Below, one piece after another: positions 1-8,796 of a stretch of 64,000 bases of DNA. The first letter of the stretch is position 1, and each line of letters opens with the position of its first letter. The notes under the pieces were generated by a model that saw only the letters and a list, made by a program, of their open reading frames with translations, was not told the origin of the DNA and did not search any database. The DNA is from Streptomyces sp. R28 (lineage in GTDB: Bacteria > Actinomycetota > Actinomycetes > Streptomycetales > Streptomycetaceae). The stretch is from assembly GCF_041052385.1 (NCBI RefSeq), contig NZ_CP163439.1:2717001-2781000 (forward strand). The letters are read 5' to 3'. Position numbers and translations under genes: made by a program.

Positions 1-927
1 GGCTCTTCGAGCCTCGACACCCTGGTCCTGGAGGTCAACGCCCTCCACGAGGAGGCCCTCTTCGTGGGCGATCTGCAGCGGCTGTACGTCGAGGCGGCCG
101 AGCGCGCGATTCCGGTCGGTGGGGCCGCCCTGCCGGAGGAACCGCGGGAGGTCCGCTTCGAGAACGTCACCTTCAGCTACCCCGGCGAATCCGCCCGCCC
201 CGCCCTCGACGACGTCACGCTCACCCTCCCCCTCGGCCGGATCGTCGCGCTGGTCGGCGAGAACGGCTCCGGCAAGACGACGCTGGTGAAGCTGCTGGCG
301 GGCCTGTACATCCCGGACCGGGGCCGGATCCTGTGGGACGACGTCGACGCGGCCGGCGCCGACCGGCACCAACTCGCCGAGCGCATCGCGATGGTGGCCC
401 AGGACTTCAAGCGCTGGCCGTTCACCGCCCGGGTCAATGTGGCCGTCGGCCGCTCGTCCGCGCCCCTCACCGAGGAACGTCTGGCCGCCTCGCTCGCCGA
501 GGCCGGGGCCGAGGACGTGGTCGCCGATCTGCCGCGCGGCCTGGACACCCTGCTGGCCCGCCACTTCAGCGGCGGGCACGAGCTGTCCGGCGGTCAGTGG
601 CAGCGGCTCGGGATCGCCCGGGCCGCCTACCGGCGCGGCCACATCCTGATCGTGGACGAGCCGACCGCGGCCCTGGACGCGCGGGCCGAGCTGGAGGTCT
701 TCGAGAAGATCCGCGCGCTGGCGTCCGCCGGACAGACGGTCGTCCTCATCACCCACCGGCTGGCGTCCGTACGCCATGCCGATCTGGTGCATGTCCTCGA
801 CCAAGGGCGGCTGGTGGAGTCCGGCACGCCCGACGAACTGCTGGCCACCGGCGGTGTCTACGCCGAGCTGTACTCGCTCCAGGCGGAGCAGTTCACGACA
901 CGGGTGCCCGCCCCGAAGGCGGGCTGA
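1..927 (+). CDS. ABC exporter, ATP-binding half (5' end cut by the window)
   Basis: The reading frame is open from the first base, so the gene starts upstream. The first roughly 40 residues look like the end of a transmembrane domain plus the linker of a fused permease-ATPase exporter. The rest is a full nucleotide-binding domain: Walker A GENGSGKTT, signature LSGGQWQR, Walker B ILIVDEPTA and the switch histidine in LITHRLASV. Such proteins export lipids, drugs or peptides from the membrane; the substrate cannot be told here. A half-transporter that works as a dimer is expected. The stop at 925-927 is clear and no partner ATPase follows. Confidence 0.9.
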   Translation, partial: GSSSLDTLVLEVNALHEEALFVGDLQRLYVEAAERAIPVGGAALPEEPREVRFENVTFSYPGESARPALDDVTLTLPLGRIVALVGENGSGKTTLVKLLAGLYIPDRGRILWDDVDAAGADRHQLAERIAMVAQDFKRWPFTARVNVAVGRSSAPLTEERLAASLAEAGAEDVVADLPRGLDTLLARHFSGGHELSGGQWQRLGIARAAYRRGHILIVDEPTAALDARAELEVFEKIRALASAGQTVVLITHRLASVRHADLVHVLDQGRLVESGTPDELLATGGVYAELYSLQAEQFTTRVPAPKAG

Positions 928-977
928 TCAGCACGAAGGCCCGGCAGGGAACGCCCCGACCCGCCCCGGCCCTCATG

Positions 978-1163
978 TCACGCGGCGGCGTCAGCCGCGA
1001 GGTCACCGCGGACGACCACCAGGAACGCGTCCGTCGCAAGGTCCATGACGACCTCGGCGTCCAGACCCTCCATACGCCGCGCGTGTGCGAACTCCTCCGC
1101 GGGCCACGATCCCCGCGGCCCGCCCGCGGGAAAGCGTTCGAGCACTGTTCGCCCGTTCACCAT
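978..1163 (-). CDS. Small conserved hypothetical protein (61 aa)
   Basis: A 61-residue acidic protein starting at ATG 1163 with a strong ribosome site (GGAGG, 6 nt spacing). The mid part carries the string AEEFAHARRMEG and the C-terminal half is hydrophobic (DAFLVVV). I know no function for it, though short proteins of this type look conserved in Streptomyces. It lies tail-to-tail with the ABC exporter and alone upstream of the DUF899 gene on the same strand. The well-placed Shine-Dalgarno and coding-like third positions support it over the longer overlapping frame that runs to 1532. Confidence 0.65.
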   Translation of the reverse strand: MVNGRTVLERFPAGGPRGSWPAEEFAHARRMEGLDAEVVMDLATDAFLVVVRGDLAADAAA

Positions 1164-1317
1164 CCTGCACCTCCAGTAAGCGTTGTACTTGTAGGAGTTA
1201 ACGCCTGCCGGAGGTGAAACGCCTCGCCCAGTGACGGGACTGAGACGTAGTTGACACTCGTTCACCGCGATGTGTGAGCGCCCGCTCACTCTCGATGATC
1301 CACCACTACGCTCCGCT

Positions 1318-2007
1318 TCACTCCTCATACTCATCGTGATAGCGGATGCGTTCGCTGCCCGCAGGCGCCCCAAGAGCCGACGCGCGCCCCTCGGGCTCCT
1401 CCCACTCCTCCTGCCGGCCCAGCGCGGTGAGGTCCAGGAAGCCGGTGGTCGAGCCCAGCCCGTCGAGGCCGCGCTCGTAAGTCGAGTAGGTGTGGAAGAC
1501 GCGTTCCCCGTCCCGCAGGAAGCAGCTGACACCGGGCCGTTCCAGCGGCTCGCCCTCGCGCTCCAGGGTCACCTCGAAGTCGTGGTTGAAGTCGCTGCCG
1601 TACGACGAGTACCAGGGCACCGTCCAGCCCATGCGCGCCTTGAACGGCAGGATCTTCGTGTACGGCGCCCTGGAGACGGCCACAAGCGTCGTCCCACGCG
1701 CCTTCAGGTGCGCCAGATGCCCGATCTGGTCCAGGAAACCCGAGCAACTGCGGCAGCCGGCGTCCCATTCGGGGGCGAACATGAAGTGGTGGACGACGAG
1801 TTGGTGCCGCCCCTCGAACAGGTCGAGCAGGGTGGCCTTGCCGTCGCCTCCCTCGAAGACGTACTCCTCCTCGACCTCGACCATGGGCAGCCTGCGCCGC
1901 TCGGCGTTGAGCGCGTCACGCGCGCGCGTGGCCGCCTTCTCCTTGGCCAGCAGTTCCTCGCGTGCCGCACGCCACTGCTCGCGCGAGACGATCTCCGGAA
2001 GCGACAT
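1318..2007 (-). CDS. DUF899 family thioredoxin-like protein
   Basis: The product has 229 aa. Start ATG 2007 is fixed by GGAGG 8 nt upstream; a longer in-frame extension through the P450 region is spurious. DUF899 proteins have a thioredoxin-like fold of unproven function. Visible features are the CRSCS cysteine pair in the segment DAGCRSC near residue 95, preceded by HHFMFAPEWD, and the aromatic-rich WYSSYGSDFNHDF patch after residue 140. It is probably a cytosolic redox or peroxidase-like protein. It sits downstream of the P450 gene on the same strand after a 59-nt gap and may share its transcript. No signal peptide is visible. Confidence 0.85.
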   Translation of the reverse strand: MSLPEIVSREQWRAAREELLAKEKAATRARDALNAERRRLPMVEVEEEYVFEGGDGKATLLDLFEGRHQLVVHHFMFAPEWDAGCRSCSGFLDQIGHLAHLKARGTTLVAVSRAPYTKILPFKARMGWTVPWYSSYGSDFNHDFEVTLEREGEPLERPGVSCFLRDGERVFHTYSTYERGLDGLGSTTGFLDLTALGRQEEWEEPEGRASALGAPAGSERIRYHDEYEE

Positions 2008-2066
2008 GGGGCGCCCCTCCTGTGCAACGGTCCGTTCTGAGTGGTGACCGGCGGCAGGGGCCGAAC

Positions 2067-3299
2067 TCATCGCCGGGCCCGGAGAATTTCGGGAGATCTT
2101 TTCGGAGCACTCTTCGGCGTGCTTTCGGCTTCGGAGTACGTCACCGGGAGCGCGAGCAGGCCACGCGCGCGCAGGGAGCGGCGCCACCGGAGCTCCCTGT
2201 CCGCGAGGTCGAGTGCGGGGAACCGTTCCAGCAGCGCGGCCAGGGCGATCTCGGCCTCGGCTCGGGCCAGCGGGGCGCCGAGGCAGTAGTGGATGCCGTG
2301 TCCGAGCGCGAGGTGGCCAAAGGCGTCGCGGCCGAGGTCGAGGCGGTCGGGGTCGGGGAAGCGGGCGGGGTCGCGGTTGGCGGCGGAGAGGGAGAGCAGG
2401 ACGGTGTCGCCGGCGGGGACGGTGACACCTCCGATCGTGACGTCCTCGGTCGGGAAACGGCGGATGGCGAGCAGGGCGGGGCCGTCGTAGCGGGCGAGCT
2501 CCTCGACGGCGGCGGGGATTCGGGACGGGTCCTCGCGCAGGGCGGCGAGCTGCTCCGGGTGGCTGAGCAGCGCGAGCACGGCGTTGCCGATGAGCTGCAC
2601 GGTGTTCTCGTACCCGGCGAAGAGGATGAGGAAGGCGAGGGACATCAGCTCGTCCTCGCTCAGCCGGTCGCCCTCGTCGCGGACCGCGATCAGGTCGGAG
2701 AGCAGATCGTCGCCGGGTTCCTCGCGCTTGTCGGCGAGGAGCCGGGTGAAGAAGCCGAGCATCGCCACCACCGCCTCCTTCGCGGCCTGCGGTCGCGCTG
2801 GGTCGGGGGCGACCAGGGCGTCGGTCCACTCCCAAAAGTCCCGTCGGTGCTCGTCCGGGACGCCGAGGAGGTCGCAGATGACGGTGACGGGGAGGGGTGC
2901 GGCGTAGGAGGCGATCAGGTCGGTGGTGCCGAGCGGGCCGAGGGCGTCGAGGAGACGGTCGGCGGTCTGCCGTATGGGCGTACGCAGTTGTGCGATGCGG
3001 CTCGGTGTGAAGGCGCGGCCGACCAGACGGCGGATGCGGGTGTGGTCGGGCGGGTCCATGTTGAGGAGGTTGGCGTCGAGGGCGGGAGGGAGGGCGAGGC
3101 CCCGGTAACTCCCCGGCGTCGCATGCCTCTTGTCCAGGGAGAGGCGCGGATCGGCGAGGGCCTCGCGGACGTCGTCGTAGCGGGTGACGAGCCAGGCGGG
3201 ACTGCCGTCGGGGCCGGCGACGCGGTGGACCGGCGCGCTGTCGCGCAGGCGCCGGTACACGTCGTACGGGTGGTCGATGAGGCCGTCGGCGAGGTCCAT
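2067..3299 (-). CDS. Cytochrome P450
   Basis: A 410-aa soluble actinobacterial P450 (CYP105/107-like). In order: an N-terminal substrate-binding region, the I-helix oxygen motif AGYENT, the K-helix ExxR in EELARY, and the heme loop with axial Cys339 in GHGIHYCLGAPLAR. The residue before the loop, normally Phe (FGHG), is Leu here (LGHG). The I-helix reads ENT rather than the common ETT/DTT. Both departures could tune redox potential or oxygen activation. The start lies 10 nt after the amidohydrolase stop, so the two are probably co-transcribed and their substrates may be linked. No ferredoxin gene is adjacent; electron supply must come from elsewhere. Confidence 0.93.
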   Translation of the reverse strand: MDLADGLIDHPYDVYRRLRDSAPVHRVAGPDGSPAWLVTRYDDVREALADPRLSLDKRHATPGSYRGLALPPALDANLLNMDPPDHTRIRRLVGRAFTPSRIAQLRTPIRQTADRLLDALGPLGTTDLIASYAAPLPVTVICDLLGVPDEHRRDFWEWTDALVAPDPARPQAAKEAVVAMLGFFTRLLADKREEPGDDLLSDLIAVRDEGDRLSEDELMSLAFLILFAGYENTVQLIGNAVLALLSHPEQLAALREDPSRIPAAVEELARYDGPALLAIRRFPTEDVTIGGVTVPAGDTVLLSLSAANRDPARFPDPDRLDLGRDAFGHLALGHGIHYCLGAPLARAEAEIALAALLERFPALDLADRELRWRRSLRARGLLALPVTYSEAESTPKSAPKRSPEILRARR

Positions 3300-3309
3300 G
3301 GGCCTCAGC

Positions 3310-4674
3310 CTAGGTGTCGTATTCCTGGATGCGCTTGCCGTGGCTCCGGTCCAGGAGCGCGGGCATTCGCTCCCCCAACTCCCTTACCACCGTCGGCACA
3401 TCGATGGTCAATAGCTCCCGGTCGCGCATCAGGACCCGCCCGTCGACGATGGTCGTGCGGACGTCGCAGGAGCGGGCGCTGTGCACGAGGGTGGCGGCGA
3501 GGTCGTGGACGGGCTGGGTGTGCGGGCCGGTGAGGTCGACCAGGATGATGTCGGCGCGCCGGCCGGGTGCGATGCTGCCGACCGCGTCACCGAGTCCGAC
3601 CGCGCGGGCGCTCTGCAGGGTGGCGTGGTGCAGGGCCTGACGGGCGGTCAGCCAGCGCGGATCGCCGGTGGTCGACTTCTGGATGAGGGCGGTGAGCGCC
3701 ATCGACTCCCATACGTCGAGGGAGTTGTTGGAGGCGGCGCCGTCCGTGGCGAGGCCGACGGGGATGCCGATGTCGTGCAGGGCGCGGACGGGTGTCGTGG
3801 TGGGCCAGGCGAACTTCAGGTAGCCGCGGGGAGCGGTGGCGACGGCCGTATGCCCGGAGGCACTCCCCAGGACCGGCAGGTCGCGGTCGAGGATGCCCGT
3901 GCCGTGCGCGATGAGGACGTCGACGTCGAGGATTCCGGTGCGCTGCAGGACCTCGATGGGGGTGACCCCGTGGCGGGCGAGGCTGGTTTCGGCCTGGTCG
4001 CGGTTCTCGGAGGCGTGGAGGTGGACGGGGAGGCCGTGCTCGCGGGCGAGTTCGGCGGTGGCGGCCAGGTCGGCGTCGTCGACGGTGTAGGGGGCGTGCG
4101 GGGCGAGGGCGGTGGTGATACGGCCGTCGGCGCCGCCGCGCTGCCGCAGCGCGAACTCCAGCGACCTCTCCCGGCCTTGCGGACCCTGGGAGGAGAAGTA
4201 GGCCTCGCCGAGGTGGGCTCGGATCCCGCACTCGGTCACGACGGCGGCGACGGCGTCCATCGAGAAGTAGTGGTCGGCGAAGCAGGTGACGCCGCCGCGG
4301 ATCATCTCGGCGCAGGCGAGCCGCGCCCCCAACTCCACGTCCCGCTCGGTGAGGTTGGACTCGACGGGCCAGACGACGTCGTTGAACCACTCCTCGGTGG
4401 GCAGGTCCTCGGCGACACCGCGCAGGGCGACCATCGGGGCGTGGGTGTGGCAGTTGACGAGGCCCGGGAGGGCGACCTGGCCGGGCGCGTCGAGGCGCTC
4501 GACGGCGGGTCGGTCACGCACGGCGTCGGCGGTCGTGACAGCCTCGACGACTCCGCCTCGTACGACGATCGCGGCGTCCTCCTCGAACCCGATCCGCTCC
4601 TGATCGTCGTGCACGAGGACGGTGCAGCCGGTGATGACGAGGTCGGCGGGAGCTTCTGCGGGAGAAGGCGTCAT
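3310..4674 (-). CDS. Amidohydrolase, MTA/SAH deaminase-chlorohydrolase type
   Basis: A 454-aa metal-dependent hydrolase of the MtaD/TrzA/AtzA branch of the amidohydrolase superfamily. Metal ligands and active-site motifs are visible: NCHTHAPM, PHAPYTV, HLHASE, IAHGT and LATDGAASNNS. The composite beta-sandwich is formed by the N-terminal 60 and C-terminal 70 residues. Family members deaminate methylthioadenosine, S-adenosylhomocysteine, guanine-like or triazine compounds; the substrate is not decidable here. ATG 4674 is chosen because a -10-like TACGTT lies 6 nt upstream with no Shine-Dalgarno (leaderless pattern); GTG 4677 is the alternative. It heads a likely operon with the P450. Confidence 0.88.
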   Translation of the reverse strand: MTPSPAEAPADLVITGCTVLVHDDQERIGFEEDAAIVVRGGVVEAVTTADAVRDRPAVERLDAPGQVALPGLVNCHTHAPMVALRGVAEDLPTEEWFNDVVWPVESNLTERDVELGARLACAEMIRGGVTCFADHYFSMDAVAAVVTECGIRAHLGEAYFSSQGPQGRERSLEFALRQRGGADGRITTALAPHAPYTVDDADLAATAELAREHGLPVHLHASENRDQAETSLARHGVTPIEVLQRTGILDVDVLIAHGTGILDRDLPVLGSASGHTAVATAPRGYLKFAWPTTTPVRALHDIGIPVGLATDGAASNNSLDVWESMALTALIQKSTTGDPRWLTARQALHHATLQSARAVGLGDAVGSIAPGRRADIILVDLTGPHTQPVHDLAATLVHSARSCDVRTTIVDGRVLMRDRELLTIDVPTVVRELGERMPALLDRSHGKRIQEYDT

Positions 4675-4680
4675 CACGCC

Positions 4681-4686
4681 AACGTA
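4681..4686 (-). promoter_or_regulatory. Leaderless -10 element of the amidohydrolase gene
   Basis: TACGTT ends 6 nt before ATG 4674, and no Shine-Dalgarno is present. This is the spacing expected when the transcript begins at the start codon. No clear -35 was found. Confidence 0.45.
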
Positions 4687-4827
4687 CGACGCGGTCGTCG
4701 GGTCGCGTGAGATGAACCGCGCATCCGGTCACGGGGCTGTCGCACGGACCTGACGCACGGGCACGCTGGCCTCACCACGGCCCACGGCGACGGCTTGACG
4801 GCCCACGGCTTCTGGAAGGAGCCCGGC

Positions 4828-5781
4828 ATGCTCCTCGGCACCTGGAACCTGGAGAACCTCTACCGGCCCGGCGGCGCGTTCGGCCCCAAGGACAAGGCCA
4901 CGTACGAGACGAAGCTCGCCGCGCTGGCCGCGACCGTCACGGAGCTCGACCCGGCGCTGCTCGCCGTACAGGAGGTCGGGGAGCCGGATGCCCTGCGGGA
5001 CCTGGTCGGGATGCTGGCGGGCGACTGGCACGTGGCGCTCTCCGAGCACGCGGACGGGCGGGGCATCCGGGTCGGTTTCGTCAGTCGTACGCCGCTGGAG
5101 GTGCTGCACGACACGAACGCGTTCCCGGCGAAGCTGCTCCCGGTGCAGGCGGCCGACGGCGGTGTACCGGTGTCGGAGGCGGGCCGGGGTTTCCTCGCCG
5201 TACAGACGGAGACCGGCGCCGGGCCGCTGCGGGTGGCCGTGGCCCACCTGAAGTCGAAGCTCCTGACGTATCCCGGCGATCGTTTCTTCCCCCGCGACGA
5301 GGGCGAACGGGCCCGCTACGGCGCCTACGCCCTCTACCGGCGGGCGGCGGAGGCGACGGCGCTGCGCGCGCTGGCGGACGTCCTGCTGGCCGGTGAAGGA
5401 CGCCGGAGTGACGTGGCCGTCCTCGGCGACCTCAACGACGAGGTGCAGGCGGCGACGACGCAGATCCTGCTGGGCCCGCCCGGCTCGGAGATCGGCACGT
5501 CCGGTTTCAGGACGGCCGACAAGGGCGACGCCGGCCGCCTGTGGAACGTGGCGCCGCTCATCCCCGTCGAGCAGCGGTTCTCGCGGGTGAACTCCGGGCG
5601 GCGTGAGCTGATCGACCACATACTGTGCAGCCACCGTCTGGTCCACCGGGTGACGGCGGCGGGGACGGGGGCGCCGGGGGCCGGTGCGCGGGAGCTGCCG
5701 TCGGTCGGGGCGGATCCGAAGGAGCGGCGGGGCGAGGCGGGGTCGGATCACGCGCCGGTGTGGGTTCGGGTCGGGGACTGA
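4828..5781 (+). CDS. Endonuclease/exonuclease/phosphatase (EEP) family protein
   Basis: A 317-aa protein of the DNase I-like EEP superfamily. It shows the N-terminal metal-site motif GTWNLENL, the metal-binding Glu in VQEVG, the catalytic loop VAVAHLKSK, GDLND near the middle and the C-terminal SDHAPVWV with the catalytic His. These enzymes cleave phosphodiester bonds in nucleic acids or phosphoinositides; with no signal peptide it should be cytosolic. ATG 4828 is chosen for its AAGGAG site 6-7 nt upstream rather than the longer frame from 4795. It stands alone, divergent from the amidohydrolase and convergent with the FUSC gene. Confidence 0.85.
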   Translation: MLLGTWNLENLYRPGGAFGPKDKATYETKLAALAATVTELDPALLAVQEVGEPDALRDLVGMLAGDWHVALSEHADGRGIRVGFVSRTPLEVLHDTNAFPAKLLPVQAADGGVPVSEAGRGFLAVQTETGAGPLRVAVAHLKSKLLTYPGDRFFPRDEGERARYGAYALYRRAAEATALRALADVLLAGEGRRSDVAVLGDLNDEVQAATTQILLGPPGSEIGTSGFRTADKGDAGRLWNVAPLIPVEQRFSRVNSGRRELIDHILCSHRLVHRVTAAGTGAPGAGARELPSVGADPKERRGEAGSDHAPVWVRVGD

Positions 5782-5817
5782 GGGGTCCGGGACAGGGTGC
5801 GGGCCGCCGCGCCCATG

Positions 5818-7773
5818 TCAGCCGGCGAGCAGCGGCACGTCGGGGGCCGCGGGGCCCCGTAGCCCGACCCGGTCGCGCTCGTGCGCGAGCTCTTCCAGCA
5901 ACTCGGCGAGATGGGCGGTGTGCCAGGGGGTGAGCCGACCCGAGTCGTGGAGGTGCACGGCGCACGCGGTGGTCGTGTCGACGAGCTGCTCGAGGGTGGC
6001 GACGATTTCGTCCGCGCCCTCCGTGTGCCGAGCGAGCGCGGGGAGTTCCGCGGCGGCGAGAGCGATGGCGGCCCGCGCCTCGGCGAGCGCACGGTAGGCC
6101 TCGCGGCGGAGGGTCCAGCGCAGGGCACGGTCACCGGAGCGGACCGGGTCACGGCCGTCGGGCACGTCATGGGGATCGGGCTGGAGCGCGGGACGGGCGT
6201 CGGAGTCACGCAGCACATGCGCGAGGTAGGCATGCGCCGCCCGGTTGGCCGCGGCGAGGCGTGCCCGCACTCCCCCGCCCCGCTGCCCCGGCATCGGCAG
6301 ATGCCCCACGACCAGCACGATCGCGCAGGCCAGCAACGTCTCCCCGATCCGGCTCGCGGAAGCCTGCGGCTCGCCGCCCACCATCACCAGGGCGAGCACG
6401 AGAACGGTCACGACGGCGGTCTGGGCGGCGAAGTGCCGAGTGGCCACGGGAATGAGGGCGCCGCTGAGAGCCACGAGCGCGATGAGCCCCTCCGGCCGGG
6501 GCAGCACGGCCGCGAACCCGGCGAAGAGGAGAGCGCCCAGCACGGTGCCGACTGCCCGGGACAGCACGCGGGACGCGAGCGGCCCGAGGTCGGGCTTGAC
6601 GAGGAACACGGCGGTGGCGGGCAGCCAGTACCAATGCTCGTGCTGCCCGTACCACTGGGCGTGGTGCAGGGCCTGGGCGATGGCGGCACTGGCCCCGAAG
6701 CACAGGGCGACGCGCAGCCCGTACTCCCTGCCCCCGGCCCCGAACACGGCTCGGCGGAGGTCCTTTGCCGTACGACGCCGGGTGTGCAGGTCGTCGCTGT
6801 TGCCCTCGCCCCGGTCGAAGGCATCGGCGGCATGCAGCAGGGCGTCGTCGAGGGCGCGCAGGGCGGGCGCGGACCGGGTGGGCGCGGGGAGGGGGCCGGT
6901 GTGCGTGTTGCCGCGTACGGCGGCGGCGAGGCGGCGGGGCCCTTCGCAGGCCCGGGCGGGCACTGGTTCCCCGGCCCAGGCGAGCGCGGTGGCGGCCTCG
7001 GCGAGGGGAAGGGCAGCCGCGTACTGTGCGTGCAGCCGCCGCTCGGCGGACGAGGAGGCGTACCGCCGCAGCCGGGGCCCGGTGAGGGCGTCCTGCGCGT
7101 GATCGAGAGCGGCGGTGAGCGCGACGCGCCGGGCGGTGGCCCGCTCGGTGCCCGCGGCGTCGAGGAGCTCGCCGACGGCGTCGTACACGGCGGCGACGGC
7201 GTCCCGCTCCCCGTCGAACCGGTAGTCGCCGGCGAGGGAACCGGGCGTGGGAAGCGCGAGCCGCAACGCGAGCAGCCACACGGCACCGGCGAGATAGGCG
7301 AGGGCCCGCTGCCACCCGGCCTCCGGCAACGGCATCCCGGCCCCGATGGCGGAGGCGACGAGCAACTGCGTACCGGCGCCGGAGGCGACGGGTCCGACGG
7401 CACTGATGCCGCCGGCGAAGAGCCCGAGGCCCGTGAGGAGAAGCGTGAGCGGGACGGCACCGATGTGCTCCCCGGCGTACGTCCCGACGAACAGCCCGGC
7501 CGCCCCTGCCAGCGCGGGCACCCCGAGCCGCTTGACGGAGACACGGCGGCTGCCGGGGCGGTCGTTGATGCCGGCGAGCATGGCCGCGATCGCGGCTACG
7601 ACGCCGAGGGAGACACGGTCGGCGAGGACCGCGGCGAGAAGCAGGGGCCCGGCGGCCAACGCCCCTCGCACGACCGCACTCCAGGGAACGGGTCCGCGCT
7701 GGGTGCGGAGGGCGTGGGCGAGCCAGGGCGGAAGGGCGAGGACCGGGGCTGCACGGCGTGCGGGGCGGGACAC
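5818..7773 (-). CDS. FUSC family integral membrane protein
   Basis: A 651-aa membrane protein with two blocks of about five to six hydrophobic helices (residues about 30-190 and 385-530) separated by a long soluble helical region, the layout of FUSC/aromatic-acid-exporter-like proteins (YccS, AaeB). The second block has the typical YWLPATAVFLVKPDLG stretch. It is probably an efflux or envelope transporter in the cytoplasmic membrane; the substrate is unknown. GTG 7773 is preferred because CAGGAG sits just upstream; the frame stays open to 7917 but without a better start. The C-terminal helical region (after 540) is Ala/Arg rich. Confidence 0.85.
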   Translation of the reverse strand: MSRPARRAAPVLALPPWLAHALRTQRGPVPWSAVVRGALAAGPLLLAAVLADRVSLGVVAAIAAMLAGINDRPGSRRVSVKRLGVPALAGAAGLFVGTYAGEHIGAVPLTLLLTGLGLFAGGISAVGPVASGAGTQLLVASAIGAGMPLPEAGWQRALAYLAGAVWLLALRLALPTPGSLAGDYRFDGERDAVAAVYDAVGELLDAAGTERATARRVALTAALDHAQDALTGPRLRRYASSSAERRLHAQYAAALPLAEAATALAWAGEPVPARACEGPRRLAAAVRGNTHTGPLPAPTRSAPALRALDDALLHAADAFDRGEGNSDDLHTRRRTAKDLRRAVFGAGGREYGLRVALCFGASAAIAQALHHAQWYGQHEHWYWLPATAVFLVKPDLGPLASRVLSRAVGTVLGALLFAGFAAVLPRPEGLIALVALSGALIPVATRHFAAQTAVVTVLVLALVMVGGEPQASASRIGETLLACAIVLVVGHLPMPGQRGGGVRARLAAANRAAHAYLAHVLRDSDARPALQPDPHDVPDGRDPVRSGDRALRWTLRREAYRALAEARAAIALAAAELPALARHTEGADEIVATLEQLVDTTTACAVHLHDSGRLTPWHTAHLAELLEELAHERDRVGLRGPAAPDVPLLAG

Positions 7774-7963
7774 GGGGCTCCTGTCGGGGCGAGGGCGGGG
7801 GTGTGCCTTCGGGCGACGGTGGCCGGGCTTGAGGCTGTGGTGTCCACGGTAGGGCGGGCTCTTGGAGGGGATGGGACGGTGACGTTTCGGGGATGTGACG
7901 ATACGTGGAAACGCCACGTTCTTTATGAACGCAACTACGGGAAGGGAAGCACGCGGGCTGCCC

Positions 7964-8740
7964 TCAGCCCATGGCCCGCGCGAACAACGCCTCCGCCTCC
8001 GCGACCGCCTCGCCCAACCAGTCCGCGTCCGGGTCCGGGTCCGGGTCCAGAGACCCGATGACGCCGTCGACGCTCCGCACCCCCGCCCGCTCCAGCAACT
8101 GCTTCTCGTTCGTCACCCACTCCCCCCGCCCCGCCAACACCGCGTGCCCGGTCTGCACGGCAGCCGTGGCGATGGCCCCCGCGACCTCGGTGAGGCGGCC
8201 CGCCGGGGCGTGGTTGGCCTTCGCATAGCCGAGGGTGGCCAGGGCCGTGCCGTACCAGCGCTCGCTCGCCGTGTGGCGCAGCTTCTGCGGATAGCCGGCC
8301 GGTCGCGGCAGCGCACCCCGCAGCACCTGGTTGATCGCCAGCTCCGCGACGACCAGGTAGCTCGGAATGCCCGCGAGATGGAACAGCAACGGCTCCACCC
8401 GGAACCGCCCCTCCTCCGCCTCCGCCAACTCCCTCTCCACCACGTCGAGATCGCGGTAATGGACGTCGACGCGCCGTCCGTCGATCGTCAGCCACGCACC
8501 CCCGTTGAAGACACCGCCACCCCAGCCGCCGACCTCCGACACCTCGCCCTCCCAGCCGACCGCGCGCAGGTCCGCGGGATCGAAGGCGCCCCGGTAGTAG
8601 ATCGCCAGGTCCCAGTCGCTGTCGGGCCTGTGGGTGCCCTGGGCTCGGGAGCCGCCGAGGGCGACGGCCCGGACGGTGGGGAGGGCGGCGAGGCGGTCGG
8701 CGGTGGTGTCGAGGAAGGCGGGGTCGGTGAGGGAGGGCAT
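7964..8740 (-). CDS. Nucleotidyltransferase domain protein
   Basis: A 258-aa protein. The N-terminal domain carries the pol-beta-type nucleotidyltransferase signature: GSRAQGT followed by DSDWDLAIYY, supplying the two metal aspartates, and a third acidic residue in RRVDVHYRD. The C-terminal half is helical, as in kanamycin or aminoglycoside nucleotidyltransferase relatives. It may transfer a nucleotide to a small molecule or protein; the target is unknown. ATG 8740 has no Shine-Dalgarno but a -10-like TACGCT 6 nt upstream, so it may be leaderless. A Pro/Asp repeat (DPDPDPDAD) near residue 230 is a low-complexity linker. Confidence 0.82.
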   Translation of the reverse strand: MPSLTDPAFLDTTADRLAALPTVRAVALGGSRAQGTHRPDSDWDLAIYYRGAFDPADLRAVGWEGEVSEVGGWGGGVFNGGAWLTIDGRRVDVHYRDLDVVERELAEAEEGRFRVEPLLFHLAGIPSYLVVAELAINQVLRGALPRPAGYPQKLRHTASERWYGTALATLGYAKANHAPAGRLTEVAGAIATAAVQTGHAVLAGRGEWVTNEKQLLERAGVRSVDGVIGSLDPDPDPDADWLGEAVAEAEALFARAMG

Positions 8741-8746
8741 GCGCGC

Positions 8747-8752
8747 AGCGTA
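8747..8752 (-). promoter_or_regulatory. Leaderless -10 element of the nucleotidyltransferase gene
   Basis: TACGCT lies 6 nt before ATG 8740 with no Shine-Dalgarno between them. No convincing -35 was identified. Confidence 0.4.
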
Positions 8753-8796
8753 CGTAGCCCTGCCGCCGCGCCTCCAGGCAATTACGCCCGTCGGCC

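Noticed and set aside
5881..8061. Long open frame (726 codons) opposite the FUSC gene
   Set aside because: Gly/Arg-rich translation with no family features; it is the antisense shadow of a GC-biased gene.
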